A DNA stretch of 16,746 bases from NCBI GenBank assembly GCA_030431355.1, contig JAUIJG010000061.1:1-16746 (forward strand), in the 5' to 3' direction. Positions 6,987 to 13,424 of the stretch are shown here, piece after piece; the stretch's first letter is position 1, and the number at the start of each line of letters is the position of its first letter. The DNA comes from a bacterium. Lineage in GTDB: Bacteria > Cyanobacteriota > Vampirovibrionia > Obscuribacterales > Obscuribacteraceae. The notes below the pieces were generated by a model. It worked only from the letters and a program-made list of their open reading frames with translations, did not search any database and was not told where the DNA came from. The position numbers were made by a program, and so were the translations under genes.

Positions 6987-8702
6987 ATGAGATGGAGTAG
7001 AGCTTTTATATCCACCCTGCGGGAAGATCCGGCAGGTGTTGAGTCGGCAAGTCACAGGCTGCTCTTGCGCGGTGGCTATATTCAACAGATAGGGAGCGGT
7101 ATTTACAGTCTTCTGCCTCTTGCTCAGCGGGTAAGAAGGAAGTTAATGCGCATCATTCGGGAGGAGCTTGATGGCATTGGCGCCCAGGAGTGCTTGCTTT
7201 CCGCTCTGAGTCCGACTGAATATTGGAAGCAGTCAGGACGTCTGAATTCCATGGGAGACATCATGTTTCGTTTGAAAGACCGCAAGTCTAGCGAGTTAGT
7301 CCTAGGTGTTACCCACGAAGAGATCTTTACTCATATTGCATCTAAGCATATCAATTCCTACAAGCAGCTGCCCCAAATGTGGTATCAGTTCCAGACCAAG
7401 TTCCGAGATGAATTGCGGCCAAGAGGCGGTCTTCTTCGCGTGCGTGAATTCACCATGAAAGACTCTTATTCTTTCGATATAGATGAGAACGGCCTGGATC
7501 AGTCCTACAATCTGCATAAGGCAGCTTACGAGAAAATCTTCGCTCGTTGTGGGCTGCAAGTAAATATTGCAGAAGCCGACTCAGGCATCATGGGAGGTGC
7601 GCAATCCGCAGAGTTTCTTTTGATAACAGAGTCGGGTGAAGATAAGCTCGTTGTATGCCCGGATTGTAGTTACAACGCCAATCTTGAAAAGGCTCTGGGG
7701 CGTGTATCTCCATCTGATGATGGACCGGAAGAGTTGCCATTAGAGAAGTTTGCCACTCCGGGTATTAGAACGATTGCCGAGCTTGAATCCTTTGAAGATG
7801 GGGTTGTGGCGGACAGGCAAATAAAAACCTTGATTTTTAAGGGTGCAAAGAGGCTACACATCATACTGGTTAGAGGAGACCAGGAGCTGAATGAAGTGGC
7901 ACTTGCCGTAACCCTCAAGGAAGATAGTCTGAGACCGGCAGAGGCAGATGAAATATTTTCTCTTATGGGAGCGCATCCGGGCTCTCTTGGCGCCGTGAAT
8001 TTTTCTTCCTCGGATGTCGAAGTTGTAGCAGACCTGTCTTTGAAAGGTCGTTTCAACATGCAGACAGGCGCGAATGAGGATGACTTTCACTTTAAGAATG
8101 TATCAGTTGAAAGGGACATCAAGGTAGACCGATGGGAGAATCTAAGACTTCTCAAAGAAGGGGAGAGCTGTCTTGAGTGCGGGGGGAGTTTGAAAATAGA
8201 AAACGCCCTTGAAGTGGGTCATATATTCAAGTTGGGAACTAAATACTCCCATTCTCTTGGCGCCACCGCCTTGAAGGAAGATGGCAGCAAAATAGACCTT
8301 GTAATGGGAAGCTATGGAATCGGTGTTGAGCGCCTAATGGCTGCAATCGTCGAAACATCCCACGATGAAAAGGGCATCGTCTGGCCGGTCGCTGCGGCGC
8401 CTTACCAGATCTTGATTACGCCTGTGAATATGAATGATTCTACAATGGCTGAAGTGGCAGAAGAGATCTACGGTAAACTTCTATCTGCTGGGCATGAAGT
8501 TCTGCTTGACGACAGACAAGTCCGCGCTGGGGTAAAATTTAACGATGGAGACTTAATTGGAATCCCGATCAGAGTCACTGTAGGTAAGAAAGCTGTCAAC
8601 CGAGAGGTCGAAGTCTTTAGCCGCCGTACAGGTGCCACCACCATTACAGCCATTGAAGATTTAGGAGAAGTTCTATCTAAATGTTTGTCCGACAATATCT
8701 AG
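6987..8702 (+). CDS. proS: Prolyl-tRNA synthetase, bacterial type
   Basis: The 571-residue class II aminoacyl-tRNA synthetase charges tRNA-Pro with proline in the cytosol. Visible are the N-terminal catalytic part with LRGGYIQQIGSGIYSLLPL (about 27-45), the class II motif 2 region FRDELRPRGGLLRVREF (about 139-155) and MGGAQSAEFL (about 201-210). The insertion (editing) domain spans about 225-385, with a zinc-ribbon-like CPDC near 224 and CLEC near 395. Motif 3 is YGIGVERLMA (about 444), followed by the anticodon-binding domain starting near ILITPVN. Length and order match the bacterial type with insertion domain. The start is supported by AAGGAG 10 nt upstream. The preceding leader suggests control by charged tRNA-Pro supply. 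Confidence 0.97.
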   Translation: MRWSRAFISTLREDPAGVESASHRLLLRGGYIQQIGSGIYSLLPLAQRVRRKLMRIIREELDGIGAQECLLSALSPTEYWKQSGRLNSMGDIMFRLKDRKSSELVLGVTHEEIFTHIASKHINSYKQLPQMWYQFQTKFRDELRPRGGLLRVREFTMKDSYSFDIDENGLDQSYNLHKAAYEKIFARCGLQVNIAEADSGIMGGAQSAEFLLITESGEDKLVVCPDCSYNANLEKALGRVSPSDDGPEELPLEKFATPGIRTIAELESFEDGVVADRQIKTLIFKGAKRLHIILVRGDQELNEVALAVTLKEDSLRPAEADEIFSLMGAHPGSLGAVNFSSSDVEVVADLSLKGRFNMQTGANEDDFHFKNVSVERDIKVDRWENLRLLKEGESCLECGGSLKIENALEVGHIFKLGTKYSHSLGATALKEDGSKIDLVMGSYGIGVERLMAAIVETSHDEKGIVWPVAAAPYQILITPVNMNDSTMAEVAEEIYGKLLSAGHEVLLDDRQVRAGVKFNDGDLIGIPIRVTVGKKAVNREVEVFSRRTGATTITAIEDLGEVLSKCLSDNI

Positions 8703-8728
8703 TTAGACTTCGTGGAAAGGAGATTAGT

Positions 8729-10378
8729 TTGGAAAGTAAGTCTGTCTCAGAGGCAAGAAGAATTTTTGTGTCACTCATAGTTCTTCTTTCCATCGGATTT
8801 TCGCCGGGTGCTATCGCCATCGACCAGGAATTCTACAAAGGTTGGAACATGAGTAGTCATGACCCGAGGAGGACAGGAAGAGCGGTTGTGAACGGCGCCA
8901 GAAAAGGCAACAAGGTGTGGGAACATGTTGCCAATGATGGTCATGCCATCAACATGGAGCCTACGGTGACTAAATCCGGAGTCTTTTTCGGCAGTTGGGG
9001 CGTGGTTCGTGGTTTCGGAAAGCGCAAGAGAAACTGGGACAAGTTTGATGGAAAAATTCACGGTCTGGATCGTCTTACCGGTCGATCACTCTGGTCTCCG
9101 CTCAAGCTAGACGAGACTAAATTTGCCTACAGATACAAAGGACGTCCCACAACGGAGAAGGATGCGCCTGCCGGTGTAGGCTACCATTTAAATGGCTATA
9201 ACGGCACAGTGGAAGGTTCTGCGGCAGTCGACCCCTTGAACGGAAATCTTTATTTTGGTAGAGGCGATGGAAAGCTCTATGCGGTTGATCCTAAAAAGGG
9301 AGCCGTAATTTGGAAGTTCAAGAGTCATGATCCCGTTCGCCCTGACGACCCGGAAGGTGGAGGAGAGATTGTAGGTGGACCTCTTGTTACTGAAGATGGT
9401 CTCATCATTTTCGGAACTTCGGCCGGTCCTCCTAACAAGCACAGGGCACCAACTACGGTTCGCTCAGAAACCAACGCTCTATATGCCGTTAACAGAGACG
9501 GAAAGCTCGTGTGGCGTTATCCAGCCACGGGCTCTCTGGGCAACCCGATTACTGCACCGCCTGCGCTATCACCGGATGGATCCCGAGTTTATGCGGCTAC
9601 TGCCCTTATCGATGAAAGGGAAGGCGGGGAGCTGATTGCGGTAGAGAGGGCTACTGGAAAACTGATCTGGCGAATTCACAATCGCAAATTTGGTGCTCAA
9701 GATATTGCTGTAGGCAGCGAAGGAACACTCTATGTAGCGGGCATGGCTCTGAGAGGAATGCTGGCGGCCAGTTTTCTTCCCGTCGCTTTTGCCGTTCAAG
9801 ATCAGGGAGAGACAGGTAAACTTCTCTGGGGACCTGTTCTGGTAGATGGAGAGAGACCTAGAAGTCATTTTGCCGGAGGCATCGCCCTGTTTGAAAGCGA
9901 GGGAAAGGTGAAAGATGTATATGTTTCAACTACGATTCTGCGATATTCAAACAGTCCTGGTGGTTCTCTGCACAGAATAAATCCTGCAAACGGATCTATT
10001 TTAAGGACCTGGCATCCAACGGAAGCTTCTCCCAGCTGCATCGGGGGTCTGACCGATGTCTCTCTGGATAAAGAAGGGATTATTTATGTTGGCGTCCGGG
10101 GACAGAAGAAGGGTTTCACCGCTCCTGAAACAGCAGGAAGAATTTATGCACTCAGACCGCTTGATGATCGCTTTGAAGTGTTGTGGTCTATATCAGTTGA
10201 AGGCAACTTAGATAGAGCTAGTCCTGCCATTGGACCGGAAGGAGGCATCTATTTCGGCTCGACATCCCGATATACTCCCGGGCATGTTTTCAGTACTTAT
10301 ATAAACGCGACTCCACAGGATGAAGATATTCCAGATGCTGATCCTATCTTTTATGGAGTAATGGACAGTGCCAATTGA
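8729..10378 (+). CDS. Exported PQQ-repeat (BamB-like) beta-propeller protein
   Basis: The preferred start is TTG 8729, six bases after AAAGGAG (8716-8722), giving 549 residues. An in-frame ATG at 8681 would lie inside proS and place 16 extra residues ahead of the signal peptide. From TTG there is a short polar head, then RR and a hydrophobic core (about 12-25) ending in AIA at residue 30, a signal peptidase I site. The mature part repeats the PQQ/BamB blade motif at least six times, for example LYAVDPKKGAVIWKF, LYAVNRDGKLVWRYP and LIAVERATGKLIWRI. Such propellers act in the periplasm or at the surface as scaffolds or quinoprotein-like domains. No catalytic residues of a quinoprotein dehydrogenase were recognised. 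It follows proS by 26 nt and is probably co-transcribed. Confidence 0.88.
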   Translation: MESKSVSEARRIFVSLIVLLSIGFSPGAIAIDQEFYKGWNMSSHDPRRTGRAVVNGARKGNKVWEHVANDGHAINMEPTVTKSGVFFGSWGVVRGFGKRKRNWDKFDGKIHGLDRLTGRSLWSPLKLDETKFAYRYKGRPTTEKDAPAGVGYHLNGYNGTVEGSAAVDPLNGNLYFGRGDGKLYAVDPKKGAVIWKFKSHDPVRPDDPEGGGEIVGGPLVTEDGLIIFGTSAGPPNKHRAPTTVRSETNALYAVNRDGKLVWRYPATGSLGNPITAPPALSPDGSRVYAATALIDEREGGELIAVERATGKLIWRIHNRKFGAQDIAVGSEGTLYVAGMALRGMLAASFLPVAFAVQDQGETGKLLWGPVLVDGERPRSHFAGGIALFESEGKVKDVYVSTTILRYSNSPGGSLHRINPANGSILRTWHPTEASPSCIGGLTDVSLDKEGIIYVGVRGQKKGFTAPETAGRIYALRPLDDRFEVLWSISVEGNLDRASPAIGPEGGIYFGSTSRYTPGHVFSTYINATPQDEDIPDADPIFYGVMDSAN

Positions 10379-10402
10379 TACTATTCTCGGTGAAATTTAG
10401 CA

Positions 10403-10408
10403 TATAAT
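10403..10408 (+). promoter_or_regulatory. Possible -10 element upstream of the DoxX gene
   Basis: A consensus TATAAT lies 27 nt before the DoxX start codon in the 57-nt gap after the propeller gene. TTGATA at 10375-10380 is 22 nt away, too far for a normal -35 box. Activity is uncertain, and read-through from proS is the alternative. Confidence 0.3.
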
Positions 10409-10435
10409 TCAATTCCTACCACAGGGAGAGTTACT

Positions 10436-10936
10436 ATGGATAATCCGGTCATTGAGTTAGGAAAGAAAGCCTACGGACTTCTAGTAAAAGTTGGTGATGT
10501 GCTTCAACACCTCCTGCTATTTGTGTTCCGAGTTCATTGGGGATTGCAGTTCTTTCATACGGGAATGGGTAAACTCCAAAATCATGAAAAGACAGCCCAG
10601 TTTTTTACCGGACTGGGGATTCCATTGCCTGATTTAAACGCCTGGATTGCTGGTTCTGTAGAGTGTTTCGGCGGACTATTGCTAGCTATAGGTTTTGCCA
10701 CGAGGCCTGTAGGGGTGCTGCTGGCTTTTACAATGTGTGTTGCCTATTTAACCGTGGAAAAACACCTGGAGGCTGTCAAAAATATTTTCAAAGACGCAGA
10801 TCCATTTACCGAGGCCACCCCGTTTTTGTTTTTGACCACAGCTCTATTTGTAATCTGTTTTGGACCCGGGAAAGTTTCTGTCGATTATCTTCTGGGGAAA
10901 TTCGTCTTTAATAAGAGCGATGAGAAGTCTGAATAG
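10436..10936 (+). CDS. DoxX family membrane protein
   Basis: The 166-residue protein has the four-helix layout of DoxX proteins. An early helix contains RVHWGLQFFHTGMGKL (about 36-51), where the R..(W/G)..F...G..K pattern is typical. Then come FFTGLGIPLP, a helix with ECFGGLLLAIGFATRPVGVLLAF, and a last helix near FLFLTTALFVICFGPGKVSVD. AGGGAGAG precedes the ATG. DoxX members are small integral membrane proteins tied to quinone, thiol or oxidative-stress functions, and the role of this one is unknown. The stop codon is only 10 nt before the tandem repeat array, so the repeats may form its 3' untranslated region. Confidence 0.9.
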   Translation: MDNPVIELGKKAYGLLVKVGDVLQHLLLFVFRVHWGLQFFHTGMGKLQNHEKTAQFFTGLGIPLPDLNAWIAGSVECFGGLLLAIGFATRPVGVLLAFTMCVAYLTVEKHLEAVKNIFKDADPFTEATPFLFLTTALFVICFGPGKVSVDYLLGKFVFNKSDEKSE

Positions 10937-10946
10937 TTTTCGATAG

Positions 10947-11430
10947 TTATCGCCTTTACTCAGGAAGAACCGGAGTTGAGTGGATAGGACTTATCGCCTT
11001 TGGTCAGGAAGAACCTGAGTTGAGTAGATAGGACTTATCGCCTTTGCTCAGGAAGAACCTGAGTTGAGTGGATAGGACTTATCGCCTTTGCTCAGGAAGA
11101 ACCTGAGTTGAGTAGATAGGACTTATCCGGTTTGCTCAGGAAGAACCTGAGTTGAGTGGATAGGACTTATCGCCTTTACTCAGGAAGAACCGGAGTTGAG
11201 TGGATAGGACTTATCGCCTTTGGTCAGGAAGAACCTGAGTTAAGTAGATAGAACTTATCCGGTTTGCTCAGGAAGAACCTGAGTTGAGTAGATAGGACTT
11301 ATCTGGTTTGCTCAGGAAGAACCTGAGTTGAGTAGATAGGACTTATCTGGTTTGCTCAGGAAGAACCTGAGTTGAGTAGATAGGACTTGTGTGGTTGACT
11401 CAGGAAAAACCTGAGTTAAATAGATAACGC
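10947..11430 (+). repeat. Eleven tandem copies of a 44-bp repeat with internal hairpin
   Basis: Units begin at 10947 and every 44 nt to 11387, with a truncated flank at 10942-10946. Most units carry CTCAGGAAGAACCTGAG, a perfect 6-bp inverted repeat around AAGAA, and a second small inverted repeat, GATA-GGACT-TATC, spans unit junctions. Units 1 and 6 are identical and units 2 and 7 differ at two bases, so a multi-unit block was duplicated. Units 9 and 10 are identical. Variation is concentrated at positions 5-8 (CGCC, CCGG or CTGG). Unit 11 is the most diverged, yet its stem is the longest. The period is not a multiple of three and stops occur in each unit, so it is not coding. Confidence 0.97.
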
Positions 11431-11555
11431 TGTGTCTTTATCTCAATATCTCACTTACTTTTAATCTTGCACTTGGCACTTTTGTCGTTTTTGCACTAAT
11501 GGCCCTTTGAACTTTTCCTTCTCCAAAACGTTTTAAGCTAAAGGAGGAAACGCAA
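11431..11555 (+). other. Leader region of the transposase-derived gene
   Basis: This 125-nt stretch joins the repeat array to the next gene. TTGGCA occurs near 11474, but no good -10 box follows at normal spacing. A strong Shine-Dalgarno AAGGAGG (11541-11547) lies 8 nt before ATG 11556. No transposon terminal inverted repeat was recognised here. Confidence 0.4.
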
Positions 11556-12248
11556 ATGAACCTAGAAAAGCTGATGAATTGTGCCGTAACCGACTATGAG
11601 TACAAGAAAATACTTGAACTTGTAAGGTGGTCAGACGGATTCAAGTGCCCGCGCTGTGCCTGCAGCAAAGGCTACTGGATAAAAACCAGGTCATTGATGG
11701 AGTGTGCCAATTGCAAAAAACAGACTTCCGCTACATCAGGGACAGCTCTCCATCGCATAAGAAATATCGGAGCATGGATGAAGGCGATTTCCTATTTCTT
11801 AGAAGACAACAGTCTCTCGGCAAGGCAGCTTTGCTCTATTTTGAAAATCAGTTATGAAAGTGCCTGGACAATGCTGCACAAAATACGAGTGACTTTGTGT
11901 GTATTTATCGAAAATAAGGGGGTTCAACTCTTTATCCCTTGCGACCAAGCTGGAAAGGGGCTCTTCAAGAGAAGTAATGAGCTCTGCAAGCCAACACCAT
12001 TTAAGGCACCGGAGAAAAAGAGTGAAGTCATTGATCGTTTTATTCAGTTTCTTCTCGTTGTTTTTCGGGGCGTCAGCCGAAAATATGCCCAGGCATACGC
12101 AATCGAGTATTCATTTTGGAGCATTAAACCTTCTATCAGTCTGAATGATTTACTAATCAGTTTTCTCAGAGGAGAGGCAATCTCTGGAGCGCAGATCAAG
12201 TCATATTCATCTGCCGATCCTCTTCTTGTAAAAGTTCGATCGGGGTAG
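11556..12248 (+). CDS. IS1595-type transposase-derived zinc-ribbon/HTH protein lacking the DDE core
   Basis: The 230-residue protein begins like IS1595-group transposases: a zinc ribbon with CPRC (31-34) and CANC (50-53), then TSGTALHRIR (60-69), and a helix-turn-helix near 77-111 ending in SYESAWTMLHKIR. In full-length relatives a catalytic DDE domain of roughly 150 residues follows, starting with a VEVDE-like motif. Here only about 50 unrelated-looking residues separate the HTH from RGVSRKYAQAYAIEYSFW (161-178), which resembles the extreme C-terminal part of these transposases. All catalytic acids are gone, so transposition is not expected. The frame is intact with a strong ribosome site, consistent with either recent internal deletion or reuse as a DNA-binding protein. 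It ends 3 nt before the convergent SDR gene. Confidence 0.65.
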   Translation: MNLEKLMNCAVTDYEYKKILELVRWSDGFKCPRCACSKGYWIKTRSLMECANCKKQTSATSGTALHRIRNIGAWMKAISYFLEDNSLSARQLCSILKISYESAWTMLHKIRVTLCVFIENKGVQLFIPCDQAGKGLFKRSNELCKPTPFKAPEKKSEVIDRFIQFLLVVFRGVSRKYAQAYAIEYSFWSIKPSISLNDLLISFLRGEAISGAQIKSYSSADPLLVKVRSG

Positions 12249-12251
12249 AGT

Positions 12252-12956
12252 TTAAACTTGCTTGATCGATTCCATCATTATCCTGTTTACGCAGGCTGAT
12301 GGTGAGAGGCTATGTAGCCACTTTACTGTGGAGACAATATCGCTCGTTTGGATCATATCTTTGGGATCCAGTCCTGAGGCACTTGCCATATCCGTATCCA
12401 CCCATCCTGGGCAAAGTGCCGTTACTTTAACACCGTCAGCGGTGACATCTCTGTATACAGCCTCACTCAGGCCCACGAAACCGAACTTGGAGGCAGCATA
12501 TCCTCCTGATCTTGGTTTGGCATGTACTCCTGAGCGGGAAGCAAGGTTTATCACTGTTCCACTCTTTTGGTTTTGCATAACCGGTACAACTTTTTTCAAC
12601 ATCAGAAATGCGGATTTCAGATTGATGTCCAGCATATCCGAGAACTCTTCAAAACTTTGATCGAGGGTACCTTTATGAAAAATGCCTGCATTATTAAAGA
12701 GCAGGTCGATGCGCTGAAACTTCTTGTTTATGTCCTCAATCATTTTGTCTATTGCATCTTCATCCCTTATGTCCAGAGGATAGATGGCAACATCTTGACC
12801 GCTTGAATTGTTTTGGGAGAGCAGAGCGTTTTTCAGTTCTTCTAACTTGTCGCTTGAGCGTGCAGTAAGAGCCAGACTAAATCCGTCATCGAAAAGCCCT
12901 TCCGCTACTGCTTTGCCGATGCCTTTGCTGGCACCTGTTACTAGCGCTAATTTCAT
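12252..12956 (-). CDS. SDR family NAD(P)-dependent oxidoreductase
   Basis: The preferred start is ATG 12954-12956, because GAGGGG lies 6 nt upstream and the classical first strand MKLALVTGASKGIG begins there. An in-frame ATG at 13028 adds 24 residues with no family match. The 234-residue product has the cofactor motif TGASKGIG, the structural NNAG, and the catalytic set N, S (NLASRSG) and YAASK, followed by PGWVDTDMA. This is a classical short-chain dehydrogenase/reductase. The basic residues after the glycine motif (TARSSDK) would favour NADPH. Many homologues are annotated as 3-oxoacyl-ACP reductase-like, but the substrate cannot be deduced. It is convergent with the transposase-derived gene. 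Confidence 0.93.
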   Translation of the reverse strand: MKLALVTGASKGIGKAVAEGLFDDGFSLALTARSSDKLEELKNALLSQNNSSGQDVAIYPLDIRDEDAIDKMIEDINKKFQRIDLLFNNAGIFHKGTLDQSFEEFSDMLDINLKSAFLMLKKVVPVMQNQKSGTVINLASRSGVHAKPRSGGYAASKFGFVGLSEAVYRDVTADGVKVTALCPGWVDTDMASASGLDPKDMIQTSDIVSTVKWLHSLSPSACVNRIMMESIKQV

Positions 12957-13033
12957 CTCGGTCCCCTCGTCAATCTGTGGAAGTGTCAGGCGAAATTGAG
13001 AGTATACAAGATTGACTCTCTCGATCACCGCAT

Positions 13034-13366
13034 CTAGCAGATGGAGAGAAGAAAGTTTTGCGAGTGAAGTACCTTCTTAGTCTGGTGACTTGGGCTGAGG
13101 ATCAAAGAAGTGAGCAAGATAAGAACTATTCCTATGTAGAAAAGTAGTTGGAATGGCACTGCCGGAAAACTATCTCTTCTTGATGTTCGATTAATCGAGT
13201 ATCTTCTTTTTTGAATAAGGTTTCTAAACATGAGTAGTTCACCTCCCAGGAGAGTAAGAGGTGAACTGATGGCAACTTTGAAGCCCAGCAGATCTTTGAA
13301 GATCTGAGTCTTCCAATATCCACAATATATATGTTCCCTTTTGCTCCTCATTTGTTCCCTGGCCAC
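13034..13366 (-). CDS. Doubtful small hypothetical membrane ORF
   Basis: A frame of 110 codons starts at GTG 13366. A more likely start is ATG 13349-13351, preceded by AGGGA, giving 105 residues. The product is basic, with one hydrophobic segment (PFQLLFYIGIVLILLTSLIL) near the C-terminus, so it could be a single-pass protein. I recognise no family. Three DNA palindromes fall inside the frame, which may instead mean that the region is regulatory and the frame is chance. It occupies the gap between the VIT-VWA gene and the SDR gene on the same strand. Confidence 0.25.
   Translation of the reverse strand: MAREQMRSKREHIYCGYWKTQIFKDLLGFKVAISSPLTLLGGELLMFRNLIQKRRYSINRTSRRDSFPAVPFQLLFYIGIVLILLTSLILSPSHQTKKVLHSQNFLLSIC
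13187..13306. promoter_or_regulatory. Cluster of three perfect palindromes upstream of the SDR gene
   Basis: TCGATTAATCGA is a perfect 12-bp palindrome (13187-13198). AGTTCACCTC (13236-13245) is repeated inverted as GAGGTGAACT (13258-13267) with a 12-nt spacer. CAGATCTT-TG-AAGATCTG is a perfect palindrome around TG (13289-13306). They could be operators or RNA hairpins in the SDR leader. No promoter boxes were recognised with confidence. Confidence 0.4.
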
Positions 13367-13392
13367 GGCTGGTTCTTAATACTTTTTAAGAA

Positions 13393-13410
13393 GCCCCCCT
13401 AGAGGGGGGC
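13393..13410 (-). terminator. Hairpin terminator after the VIT-VWA gene
   Basis: GCCCCCC and GGGGGGC form a perfect 7-bp stem with a 4-nt loop (TAGA on the plus strand), 14 nt after the end of the large minus-strand gene. On the minus strand the stem is followed by TTCTTAAAAAG, only a partial T-tract, so termination strength is uncertain. Confidence 0.55.
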
Positions 13411-13424
13411 ATTCTGCCACGTAC

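Noticed and set aside
8681..8728. ATG 8681 as the start of the beta-propeller protein
   Set aside because: It lies within proS without a ribosome site and would put charged residues before the signal peptide. TTG 8729 has AAAGGAG at 6-nt spacing.
10947..11430. CRISPR array
   Set aside because: The 44-bp units run head to tail without unique spacers, variation is shared between units, and no cas genes are near.
11431..12248. Complete insertion sequence
   Set aside because: No terminal inverted repeats or target duplications were found, the catalytic core is missing, and the convergent gene begins 3 nt after the stop.
12957..13028. N-terminal extension of the SDR protein from ATG 13028
   Set aside because: The extra 24 residues match nothing in the family, while GAGGGG precedes the inner ATG exactly at the first beta strand.
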